Shown here piece by piece: positions 9,733-17,172 of a DNA stretch of 18,910 nt. A model generated the notes under the pieces. That model saw nothing but the letters and a program-made list of their open reading frames with translations. It did not search any database and was not told where the DNA came from. How positions within the stretch are numbered: position 1 is the first letter of the stretch; the number at the start of each line of letters is the position of its first letter. This stretch comes from Stemphylium vesicarium (taxonomy: Eukaryota > Ascomycota > Dothideomycetes > Pleosporales > Pleosporaceae), in NCBI GenBank assembly GCA_004380135.1, contig QXCR01000312.1:1-18910 (forward strand). The letters run 5' to 3'. The position numbers and the translations under genes are program-made.

Positions 9733-10225
9733 TAAATATAAACTTTATATATAATAATTATTCTTCGCGTATACTACGCACTTTAATACTATAATTTCTT
9801 TAATAAAATTAATAAATTTAATAAGATATTAATAATAGATAGTGTTATTCTCTAAAGGTTATTTAGATATAGTAAAATAAGACTAAGATAGCTAATATTA
9901 CTTATAACGCGGGGCTACTTTAGTTATAGCATACTACTTACTATTATTAGATAACTTAGGAAAAAGTCTTAAAAAGAGAGGATAGTACTATAGTCTAGCT
10001 ACACTAAATTACTTTAAAGTAACTAGAGCTAGTTATTAGTATAACTTTTAGCGTTAATAACACTTATAGTATAGTTACTACGCTATATATTATATAACTA
10101 TTTAAAGTACTTAGTAGCCTTAGTATACTAAGTAGAACTAAGTAGTACTTAGTAATTAGTACCTCTTAGTAGAACTAAGTAACTAAGTAACCTATATTTA
10201 TTAAGTATATAGCTACTAGCATAGG

Positions 10226-10720
10226 TGTCAACAATCAAGCCAATCAATCTCGAGGCGTTAGCTTGGATTGATTGCTGTTTCAGGTGAAGTGACCTTGATT
10301 GTTTAGCTTGATGAGGCGTTTTCAGTGGCTTGATTGAGGCTTGATTGTTCAGCTTGGTCGCGTTAGGCGCCAAGGCGTTATATAAGAATGCTCGTTTTGC
10401 AGGTAGAGCAATCTCACGATAGTATTTTGGTGTTGAGTTTACTCATGATCGTCCCAATTCGAGGGTAATATAGGCTCAATTGGGTGGCTAGTAGATGGGC
10501 AGATGGCTGGGTACGCGGCTCCCTCAGCGAAAACAACGCTAACTAAGCGAGCAGCCTCCGCCGCCTCCGCCGCCTCGCTGCATCAATCTGATCAAGCTGA
10601 TCAATCAAGCTTCGTCTCTTGAGCTTGATTGCTTACCAATCTCTATGCGAGAGGCTTGATTGATGGAACCCTCGGCTTGATTGTAGATTGATCAAGCGCT
10701 TGCAAGCCGCTTGATTGTTA
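10226..10720. mobile_element. Young solo LTR (495 bp) with 5-bp target duplication ATAGG
   Basis: The insert starts TGTCAACAATCAAG and ends CTTGATTGTTA, an imperfect inverted terminus. It is bounded on both sides by ATAGG (10221-10225 and 10721-10725). It interrupts the LTR of element A. Its composition is normal, with abundant CpA and TpG, so it has escaped RIP and arrived after the surrounding elements were mutated. It has a TATATAAG box at about 10380-10387, suggesting a plus-strand promoter, and at least eight copies of CTTGATTG or its complement. No internal retrotransposon sequence is present, so it is a solo LTR left by recombination. The family (Copia or gypsy) is not determined. Confidence 0.8.
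10380..10387 (+). promoter_or_regulatory. TATA box of the solo LTR
   Basis: TATATAAG lies in the middle of the solo LTR, followed by a GC-normal stretch (GCTCGTTTTGCAGGTAGAGC) where transcription of the parent element would start. The orientation of the LTR is inferred only from this box. Confidence 0.45.
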
Positions 10721-10914
10721 ATAGGTCTGGCTACTAGATAGCGCACTCTTATAATTACTATATTTAATTTTAAAATCTAAGAATTAGTACTTAATTCTTA
10801 AAACTCTTAAGTTATTGACTAATCTTTATATTATACTTAACTTACTTTATCTATTACGCGCCTAGCTCATTCCCGAGAACCAACCCTAGGACCCTCTAAG
10901 GACGGACCTTCACA

Positions 10915-12992
10915 GTGATTTCCGTGTGTAGACGAGATTGTTCATGCTGTTCAGCGTGTCAGGACGGTCCGATCCCAGCTATGTCTTGCGAGACTCCATT
11001 ACTTGCACCTGCAGCTTCTCGGCCTCGTCCCATCGGCCTTGGTTCCTGTACGTCGCCGCTAGGTTGGCCATGCTGGTCAGCGTAGAGGGATGGTCCGCTC
11101 CCAGCTTCGTCTTGCTCGTCTCCATCACTTGCACCTGCAGCTTCTCAGCCTCGTCCCATCGACCATGATTCATATATGTATGCGCTAGATTGTTCATGCT
11201 GGTCAGCGTAGAGGGATGGTCCGCTCCTAGCTTCGTCTTGCGCGTCTCCATCACTTGCACGTCCAGCTTCTCGGCCTCGTCCGATCGGCCTTGGTTCCAG
11301 TTCGTCGACGCCAGGTTGGCCATGCTGGTCAGCGTAGAGGGATGGTCCACCCCAAGCTTCGTCTTGCAAGTCTCCATCACTTGCACCTGCAGCTTCTCGG
11401 CCTCGTCCCATCGGCCTTGGTTCCTGTATGTCGACGCTAAGTTGGCCATGCTCATCAGCGTATCGGGATGCTCATGCCCCAGCACCTTCTCCCTCCGCGC
11501 CAGCGTCTGCCGGTTCATCGCCTCGGCCTCTTCGTACCTGCCCTGGCTGTCCAGCACCAACGCCAAGTTGCTCATGCTTGTCAGCGTGTCTGGATGCTCA
11601 TGTCCCAGCACCTTCTCACTCCGCGCCAGCGTCTGCCGGTTCATCGCCTCAGCCTCTTCGTACTTGCCCTGCTTCCTCAGCACCAACGCCAAGTTGCTCA
11701 TGCTCGTCAGCGTGTCTGGATGCTCATGTCCCAGCACCTTCTCACTCCACGCCAGCGTCTGCCGGTTCATCGCCTCGGCCTCTTCGTACTTGCCCTGGCT
11801 GTCCAGCACCAACGCCAAGTTGCTCATGCTTGCCAGTATGGAGGGATGCTCATGCCCCAGCACCTTCTCCCTCCGCGCCAGCGTATGCCGGTTCATCGCC
11901 TCAGCCTCTTCGTACTTGCCCTGCTTCCTCAGCACCAACGCCAAGTTGCTCATGCTTGTCAGCGTGTCTGGATGCTCATGTCCCAGCACCTTCTCACTAC
12001 GCGCCAGCGTCTGCCGGTTCATCGCCTCGGCCTCTTCGTACTTGCCCTGGCTGTCCAGCACCAACGCCAAGTTGCTCATGCTTGTCAGCGTGTCTGGATG
12101 CTCATGTCCCAGCACCTTCTCACTCCGCGCCAGCGTCTGCCGGTTCATCGCCTCGGCCTCTTCGTACTTGCCCTGCCTGTCTAGCACTCCCGCTAAGTTA
12201 CCCATGCTTGTCAGCGTGTCTGGATGCTCATGCCCCAGCACCTTCTCACTCCGCGCCAGCGTCTGCCGGTTCATCGCCTCGGCCTCTTCGTACTTGCCCT
12301 GGCTGTCCATCACTAGCGCCAAGTTGCTCATGCTCGCCAGCATAGAGGGATGCTCATGCCCCAGCACCTTCTCTTTCCGCACCAGCGTCTGTCTGTGCAT
12401 TGCCTCGGCTTCTTTGTACTTCCCCTGCCTGTTGAGCACGTTCGCCAAGTTGCTCATGCTCGCCAGCGTGTCGGGATGCTCGCGCCCAAACGCCTTCTCC
12501 TTTCCTTGCAGCGCCCGCTTGAGCATCTCTTCCGCCTTGTCTAGCTTGCCCTGGTGGGCGTAGAGGATGCCCAGGTAGTTGACCGTGTCAAGCGTCGACG
12601 TGTGATCGAGCCCAAACGCCTTCTCGCATCCTTGCAGCGCCCGCTTGAGCATCTCTTCCGCCTCGTCTAGCTTGCCCTGATCAGCGTAGAGGAGACCCAG
12701 GTAGTTGACCGTGTCAAGCGTCGACGTGTGATCGAGCCCGAACGCCTTCTCGCATCCTTGCAGCGCCCGCTTGAGCATCTCTTCCGCCTTGTCTAGCTTG
12801 CCCTGGTGGGCGTAGAGGATGCCCAGGTAGTTGACCGTGTCAAGCGTCGACGTGTGATCGAGCCCAAACGCCTTCTCGCATCCTTGCAGCGCCCGCTTGA
12901 GCATCTCTTCCGCCTCGTCTAGCTTGCCCTGATCAGCGTAGAGGAGACCCAGGTAGTTGACCGTGTCAAGCGTCTCAGGATTCTCACGCCCG
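10915..12992 (-). repeat. Array of about 17 coding repeats of 126 bp (TPR units)
   Basis: The 126-bp period encodes 42-residue TPRs. Three homogenised blocks are visible. Units 1-4 (about 12992-12489) are two near-identical 252-bp dimers (GLLYADQ then GILYAHQ). Units 5-12 share HEHP and EEAEAMNRQTL, with DSQ and RKQ variants alternating. Units 13-16 share DHPSTLTSM and DEAEKL. A partial unit 17 lies beyond the stop codon, up to the LTR junction. High identity within blocks and differences between blocks indicate recent unequal exchange or conversion inside each block. Confidence 0.92.
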
Positions 12993-14551
12993 AGCGCATT
13001 CTCCCTCCGCGCCACCGACTGTCTATCACTCACCTCTGTAGTTCGCTTTCGAGAATCTTCCGATTTTTTTCCTAGCGGGGAGGCTTGGAGCGGTTCAAGA
13101 ATGCTATCCTTAGTCGCGTTCAACCTTCCTAAGAGGTATCCCTTGTTTGTAAATAGGTGTTTCGAAAAAGGTACAGAAAAATTGGCTTTTGTGAAGGTAC
13201 TTGTTCTGGTGCCTATTGTTTCCACAATGACTCCTGGCATATGAGATCTCCAGGCATTACTGACATTGAGGTGCAGGTGAGATGAAAAGTCGAGTTCGCG
13301 GAACTCTTCCACAACCTTATTTGCTGCTAGGATCAACGCGACCCCTGTGGCTCGATTCCCACCCAAAATGTGTCCAAAAGTGATTCCTCTGGTAGGATGC
13401 ATGACAACAGCGCCGGAGTCGCCGTTTGACCAGGATCCCTTTACTAGATGAGCTTTATGAACCTCCTCAAAGGAATCGCTATTGGGCAGCTTCATGTATG
13501 TTGTTGTTTCCGAAAGTGTGACTTCAAGCATTCCACTTGAGGCTGTCCAGGTGGTGGCTATATCACCCGTAATGGACGGTCTTCCGGCTCTCTGGAAGAG
13601 ACAGTTTGCTCTCTCATCTTCCGCCAAAGTTTGGCTCATTTGAGATTGCATGTGTTCGCTCAAGATCTCTATGAGAGCCCAGTCTCTTGCTACAGACCAG
13701 ACGAGCAGACGACCAACTATAGCGAGCGTTTCAATGGAAGGGGCAGGCGGCGAATCGCGTTGAGTGACATCGGGTTCTGTAGGCTTCTTCGTATACCTGC
13801 CGAGATGAAAGGTATGGTACACGGTTTGCAGAAAGGTTCGATCGCCCAGTCGCACGATATTGGCAGTAGCCGGTCGAAAATTCGAAAGATGTTTGATGTA
13901 TATGGCTAACCCTTTACTGGGGACCCGTGCGGTTGGTATACTGTATGGGCGAGGATCAAAATAAACTTCTGTGGCTTGGCTGCGACAGTTGTCTTCATCG
14001 CGCCAATTTATGGTCCCACTCGAAGACCAGAATTCAAAGCCTTCTAGAGATGAGGGCTCATTGCAAGTCTCTCCGAGACTTGGGAAATCGGACGTGTGAT
14101 CCACGCACCAACCGGGGTGGTCGGCAAGAATTGTACTCTCACTGAGCGCTTTCTTCGCGTCTTCCCGGGTTTTAGAATTTCCTCCGATGAGTAGGATCGT
14201 AGGCTTTGCGGTTTCCTGTGATCTACCAATCATGTATACATCGATAGTGACAAGCTCTCCTTTTCGGTCGGAATCAAAAAAGAGCTGGAGTAGGCGATTT
14301 ATTTCAGGGAAAATGTGTTTTTTGTACTTCTCTTGAAGTTCTCCTTCGAGGTTCCAGTACTTTTTGAGTTTACTGAGCTGTGATAGCTCGCGAAAAGACG
14401 GTAACGCTGGAAGAGAAGCCAATGATAATTGTTGTGAATGACTACGGGTATTGCTGAGTGTAGAACTCTGATTCTGCTGGTGTGGGCTCTGCACTTGTTC
14501 AGTCATGACGAATGTACATCGGTCCAACAAGTCCCGGACTGATGTAAACAT
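10979..14551 (-). CDS. Trypsin-like domain/kinesin-light-chain-type TPR protein (NLR-like receptor without visible NB domain), 3' truncated
   Basis: Open frame of 1190 codons without introns. The ATG at 14506 (MTEQVQSP, purine at -3) is a likelier start than the first ATG at 14551. Residues about 60-150 form a conserved-looking N-terminal block (KKYWNLEGEL, then VTIDVYMIGRS). Residues 375-395 contain NGDSGAVV and GITFGHILGGN, the catalytic-Ser region of trypsin-fold proteases (Ser at residue 379 from the first ATG). His and Asp partners could not be identified, so activity is unproven. From about residue 521 there are 16 complete 42-residue TPR repeats of the type G.EHP.TL.SM.NLA...QGK..EAE, in three blocks (4, 8 and 4 repeats). 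Such repeats form protein-binding superhelices. The overall plan resembles fungal NLR-type receptors, but no P-loop NACHT or NB-ARC is visible. The frame ends at a TAG that replaces a Lys codon; repeat 17 continues in frame until the gypsy LTR at 10914. The original C-terminus is therefore lost, and function is uncertain. Confidence 0.85.
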   Translation of the reverse strand: MFTSVRDLLDRCTFVMTEQVQSPHQQNQSSTLSNTRSHSQQLSLASLPALPSFRELSQLSKLKKYWNLEGELQEKYKKHIFPEINRLLQLFFDSDRKGELVTIDVYMIGRSQETAKPTILLIGGNSKTREDAKKALSESTILADHPGWCVDHTSDFPSLGETCNEPSSLEGFEFWSSSGTINWRDEDNCRSQATEVYFDPRPYSIPTARVPSKGLAIYIKHLSNFRPATANIVRLGDRTFLQTVYHTFHLGRYTKKPTEPDVTQRDSPPAPSIETLAIVGRLLVWSVARDWALIEILSEHMQSQMSQTLAEDERANCLFQRAGRPSITGDIATTWTASSGMLEVTLSETTTYMKLPNSDSFEEVHKAHLVKGSWSNGDSGAVVMHPTRGITFGHILGGNRATGVALILAANKVVEEFRELDFSSHLHLNVSNAWRSHMPGVIVETIGTRTSTFTKANFSVPFSKHLFTNKGYLLGRLNATKDSILEPLQASPLGKKSEDSRKRTTEVSDRQSVARRENALGRENPETLDTVNYLGLLYADQGKLDEAEEMLKRALQGCEKAFGLDHTSTLDTVNYLGILYAHQGKLDKAEEMLKRALQGCEKAFGLDHTSTLDTVNYLGLLYADQGKLDEAEEMLKRALQGCEKAFGLDHTSTLDTVNYLGILYAHQGKLDKAEEMLKRALQGKEKAFGREHPDTLASMSNLANVLNRQGKYKEAEAMHRQTLVRKEKVLGHEHPSMLASMSNLALVMDSQGKYEEAEAMNRQTLARSEKVLGHEHPDTLTSMGNLAGVLDRQGKYEEAEAMNRQTLARSEKVLGHEHPDTLTSMSNLALVLDSQGKYEEAEAMNRQTLARSEKVLGHEHPDTLTSMSNLALVLRKQGKYEEAEAMNRHTLARREKVLGHEHPSILASMSNLALVLDSQGKYEEAEAMNRQTLAWSEKVLGHEHPDTLTSMSNLALVLRKQGKYEEAEAMNRQTLARSEKVLGHEHPDTLTSMSNLALVLDSQGRYEEAEAMNRQTLARREKVLGHEHPDTLMSMANLASTYRNQGRWDEAEKLQVQVMETCKTKLGVDHPSTLTSMANLASTNWNQGRSDEAEKLDVQVMETRKTKLGADHPSTLTSMNNLAHTYMNHGRWDEAEKLQVQVMETSKTKLGADHPSTLTSMANLAATYRNQGRWDEAEKLQVQVMESRKT

Positions 14552-15092
14552 TGAGCGTGTATAATTTGAGAAATCATATATGAAAGCGAAGGTTCATGAT
14601 CTTGACAGAGTGTACACGGGAGAAGGAGACTACTAAGAGGCTGGCAAGGATTGCTCAGCATCACGATGTTACCGCCAACCCTGCTAATTATAACAGCGTA
14701 CCCCGCACTTGCAGGATGCATTCAGAGTCGCCAAGCACACATGATTCTCTTGTTCAGCCAATCTTATAACGTTTTTCTCAAAGACGATCTCAGCTGTGCA
14801 AGGATACGATATAGGTGGCGTCGCTATCAACCAATCGTATGACGTTCCTGTCAAAGACAAGTTCAGCTGTGCAGGGATGCGACACAGGTGGCGTAGCTGT
14901 TAACTAATCACATAACAACTTTTCGCTGCTACGTAACACAACAAATATGTCGGGACGCCTGCACTGCCTTGGCGCCACGTATCGATTCTCAATGCTCCGG
15001 ACGATAAATACTTTCAGGGGACCTTTATAGCGAGAGCGGAGCTCTGACTGCTCTTTGATACACATAGCTTTCATCAATATTTCCAATCACAA
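14552..15092. promoter_or_regulatory. Shared divergent intergenic region
   Basis: 541 bp separate the start of the protease/TPR frame (minus) from that of the membrane-anchored protein (plus). Besides the 73-bp tandem repeat, a TATA-like TTTATAG at about 15024 lies 60-70 bp before the plus-strand start, another CCAAT at about 15083 is next to that start, and an AT-rich ATAATTT at about 14560 lies close to the minus-strand start. No other gene is evident here. Confidence 0.5.
14758..14903. promoter_or_regulatory. 73-bp tandem repeat with CCAAT boxes in the divergent promoter
   Basis: Two copies (14758-14830 and 14831-14903), each opening with CCAATC, are followed by the start of a third that reads CTAATC at 14904. 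Shared words include TCAAAGAC, TCAGCTGTGCA.GGAT and AGGTGGCGT. The copies differ by scattered substitutions. They lie between two divergently oriented genes. CCAAT is the binding site of the fungal HAP/CBF complex, so a role in controlling one or both genes is plausible but inferred. Confidence 0.65.
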
Positions 15093-16196
15093 ATGGCTTC
15101 TTTGCAAGAACGACTCGCAGAATCAAGTCCACTCAAATGCGCAACCAAATCAGCCATAATTAATTCGCTGTGGCCCAGAAATCCACCTGTACAGCTCGAC
15201 AATGCTGGACATCATGACTGGAACCCATACTTCGACTACTACGTCAATCAATGCCATCATTCTCTGCAGAGCCACCCTGTTGCGATACGCACGCACCAAG
15301 ACATAGTCAAGATCTCTTATCTTATGAGGAAGAATGTCTCACGCGAAGACATAGAAGAGATACTTAGTAATGCACTCGAAACGATCGATGCTAGAAGCGG
15401 AGAAGCAAGTGTTATGGACAAAAGAGGAAAGTTGGAGGAGAAGGTACACGGCACTATTAATCTCGTGGCACGTCTATATTTTATGGTTAACGTTGGAGCC
15501 CCTGAGACAACGTTCACACCAGGACGCACAAAGCTACAATGGACTGACAACAACCCACATTCGTTTTTGTCTAATCAATTCGGATCTAGTAAAACGTTAA
15601 GAGACGTCACTGTCAGGTTCGAGAAGGCATTTACCGCACGAAACATCGAACGCGTCGCCGGTATTACCATACACTGGACAGACAACCTAGCTGATCATCT
15701 ACGCATGCTAGATAGTGATGGCAAAACTGTCGCGATATTTCACTACGCTTCGTTCCTGAAACACCAAGCTGTACCGGTCTTTCCACCTTTCTTCCCATCC
15801 CTTTATCCTACTGGTTTCATCGAAGAAACGCTACGAACATTGGCTCTGCTATTTCCCCAACACGACAAAGAGTCGAGGATGTGGTTGCAGTCACGGTCAG
15901 AACCCAATGATCATGGAACCAACCGAGAACTGCTCAAGTGTGGTCATCTTCGCTTGGAAGAAAGACAACAGAGCAAATTCAACTTCTGGCACGATAGACT
16001 CGTCATACTCAAGCAAGCCTACGACGAATCCAGACCAGCGACGCTTTCACAGTGGTGGCTTGATCGAAGAAATACTGTGCAGTGGTATACGTTCTGGGTG
16101 GCTATTTTTGTACTATTCCTCACTATTTTCTTTGGTCTTGTACAGAGCATCGAGGGTGCACTACAGGTCTACAAGGCGTACAATCCAACTACCTAG
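15093..16196 (+). CDS. Fungal orphan protein with C-terminal transmembrane anchor (367 aa)
   Basis: Uninterrupted frame in normal fungal codon use. The start MASLQERLAE sits in a CACAAATGGC context. There is no signal peptide. Residues 1-330 are predicted soluble, with conserved-looking blocks FTARNIERVAG, IHWTDNLADHLRMLD and IFHYASFLKH. The end has WWLDRRNTVQWYTFW followed by one hydrophobic helix (about residues 333-353, VAIFVLFLTIFFGLVQS) and a short tail ending in VYKAYNPTT. This layout, with WW-DRR-QWYTFW before a single terminal helix, is familiar from uncharacterised proteins repeated many times in Pezizomycotina genomes (established knowledge, family unnamed). It is probably a tail-anchored cytosolic protein on an internal membrane. 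It is divergent from the protease/TPR gene, which suggests but does not show joint function. Confidence 0.85.
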   Translation: MASLQERLAESSPLKCATKSAIINSLWPRNPPVQLDNAGHHDWNPYFDYYVNQCHHSLQSHPVAIRTHQDIVKISYLMRKNVSREDIEEILSNALETIDARSGEASVMDKRGKLEEKVHGTINLVARLYFMVNVGAPETTFTPGRTKLQWTDNNPHSFLSNQFGSSKTLRDVTVRFEKAFTARNIERVAGITIHWTDNLADHLRMLDSDGKTVAIFHYASFLKHQAVPVFPPFFPSLYPTGFIEETLRTLALLFPQHDKESRMWLQSRSEPNDHGTNRELLKCGHLRLEERQQSKFNFWHDRLVILKQAYDESRPATLSQWWLDRRNTVQWYTFWVAIFVLFLTIFFGLVQSIEGALQVYKAYNPTT

Positions 16197-16230
16197 CTTG
16201 AGTTTCTGTACATTTATGTAAGCAGCGGAC

Positions 16231-16482
16231 ATGAGAGCGAGTACAATAATAGAGATGAACGGGCACGCGCTGGAAGGATATGAGAAGACATTTGGGCCTG
16301 ATCACCCGTTGACGCTTAGCACGGTCGGCAACCTAGCCTTCATGTGGAAAGCGCAAGGTCGGAATGCAGAGGCTATCGTCTTAATGAGGAAGTGTGTACA
16401 GCAGCGTCAGCGGGTGCTAAAGGCTGGTCACCCCGATCTTGAGTCGTCTCTGACAGTCCTGGAACAGTGCGAAGCTGAGTGA
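16231..16482 (+). pseudogene. Orphan C-terminal TPR fragment (83 codons)
   Basis: The frame from ATG 16231 to TGA 16482 holds one complete kinesin-light-chain-type TPR (FGPDHPLTLSTVGNLAF, QGRNAEA) followed by a terminal capping unit (RQRVLKAGHPDLESSLTVLE). That is how fungal NB-ARC/TPR receptors normally end. It lacks the upstream TPRs and any effector domain, and it lies 34 bp after the membrane-protein gene. It is best read as the surviving 3' end of another TPR gene. Its orientation is opposite to the main TPR gene, whose own C-terminus is missing. A short expressed protein cannot be excluded, because the frame is intact and not RIPed. Confidence 0.6.
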
Positions 16483-16538
16483 GTAGACGCTGACTTAGAG
16501 TGTACGCTTGAGGATATGCTGCCAAGGGAAGGCATATA

Positions 16539-17021
16539 TGTAACGGTTTGGACCTTGCTAAGATCCACTCTGGTACAATTTAGGTACGGTTATCGCTACC
16601 ACACTTTGTTATCCCACACACGTATATAGCTGCCCTCTTTCGTAGCTATACAATGCCAACGCAGTCCTCTCCCTCTCCTCACACCGTTAAAATAAAGTAC
16701 AAGTAGTGACTTGGAACACAGCGTAACTTTGTATCGTGTGTTAGTGTATAGTGTTGCATTAGACCTGTTCTACATACAAGAGTGGCTCGTGGTCAGTAGT
16801 TAGCTCACTTAGAGCTAGTTAATTTCTGTCACGGTTTTGGAGTCTTTACTCTTGTATCACGTATCACAGATTCATGTCTCCACTGCTGTACCACGTAGTA
16901 CACCTGACCGCTGCTCTGCGCCTCACCGCTTTCCTACTATATACATTGTTCATAGCAACATAGAATAGAACCTTAGTTCAATCCTTTAATTCTTCCCGCA
17001 CTGCTTGCACTAACCTCCATA
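16539..17021 (+). repeat. 5' LTR of a Copia-type retrotransposon
   Basis: The stretch starts TGTAACGGTTTGGACC after ATATA (possible target site 16534-16538) and ends CTCCATA directly before a primer-binding-site motif. It is non-coding, of normal composition, and has a CACGTATATAGC TATA-like region near 16620. A shorter LTR starting at TGTCACGGTTTTGG (16827) is an alternative left boundary. No second copy is in the window, so the boundaries are not proven by a repeat. Confidence 0.55.
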
Positions 17022-17034
17022 GTTATGAGCCCGG
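17022..17034 (+). other. Primer-binding site complementary to the initiator-tRNA anticodon region
   Basis: GTTATGAGCCCGG is close to the reverse complement of the anticodon stem-loop of initiator tRNA-Met (CUGGGCUCAUAAC). Copia-type elements prime from a half-tRNA cleaved at this loop. It stands exactly where the LTR ends and precedes a gag reading frame, which supports the Copia call. Confidence 0.6.
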
Positions 17035-17172
17035 CTGCACCCTAGGATTGTTCTCACCTACTGCTGCAATCGTCACTTTACTCGAGTCGCACGTTGCTTT
17101 ACCGCGTCCACCACAGCGCACCTGTTACCGCGTTCACCCACGACGCACATTGCCCGGATCTCTACCTAGATC

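Larger units (their letters stand above)
8897..10914 (+). mobile_element. 3' part of Ty3/gypsy element 'A', inserted in the TPR gene
   Basis: From 8897 to about 9335 the sequence aligns with 7411-7856 of element B (end of integrase and chromodomain). Beyond that the two differ: A has its own spacer with an antisense ORF, a polypurine tract (AAAAAGAGAGGATAG, about 9971-9985) and a 3' LTR from 9986 to 10914 that is split by a solo LTR. The LTR ends CCTTCACA, and the next base is inside a TPR repeat of the gene to the right. A therefore inserted into that coding sequence; the target duplication would be GTGAT (10915-10919), with its partner and the 5' part of A to the left of the window. Part of A's integrase is seen at 931-1150. 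Confidence 0.8.
9986..10914 (+). repeat. 3' LTR of gypsy element A, split by a solo LTR
   Basis: Removing the solo LTR and one target copy (500 bp) leaves about 429 bp, close to the 445 bp of the B LTR. The right part (10731-10914) is nearly identical to the R/U5 half of the B LTRs, including the shared GCGCCTAGCTCATTCCC-like block and the CCTTCACA end. The left part (9986-10225) is clearly different from the B U3 apart from its last 20 bp or so. A and B thus share R/U5 but differ in U3. Confidence 0.7.

Noticed and set aside
10149..10373. Minus-strand 74-codon frame
   Set aside because: It crosses the boundary between the gypsy A LTR and the solo LTR, so it is a product of the insertion.
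11190..12563. Long plus-strand open frame (457 codons) opposite the TPR array, with two further overlapping frames of 305 and 238 codons
   Set aside because: These are shadows of the 126-bp repeat: a period divisible by 3 with GC-rich codons keeps several antisense frames open. The translations are simple repetitions (SASSYLP, CSCPSTFSL) without domain character.
10938..12970. Tandem array that could suggest CRISPR or a satellite
   Set aside because: Units are contiguous without spacers, have a 126-bp period, and encode TPRs in one frame; the genome is eukaryotic.
14651..15086. Small frames of 60-72 codons on both strands between the two genes
   Set aside because: They lie in the divergent intergenic region over the 73-bp repeat, show no similarity to known proteins, and have no consistent codon use.
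15317..15600. Short frames inside the membrane-anchored protein gene on both strands
   Set aside because: They are alternative-frame shadows of a clearly coding frame.
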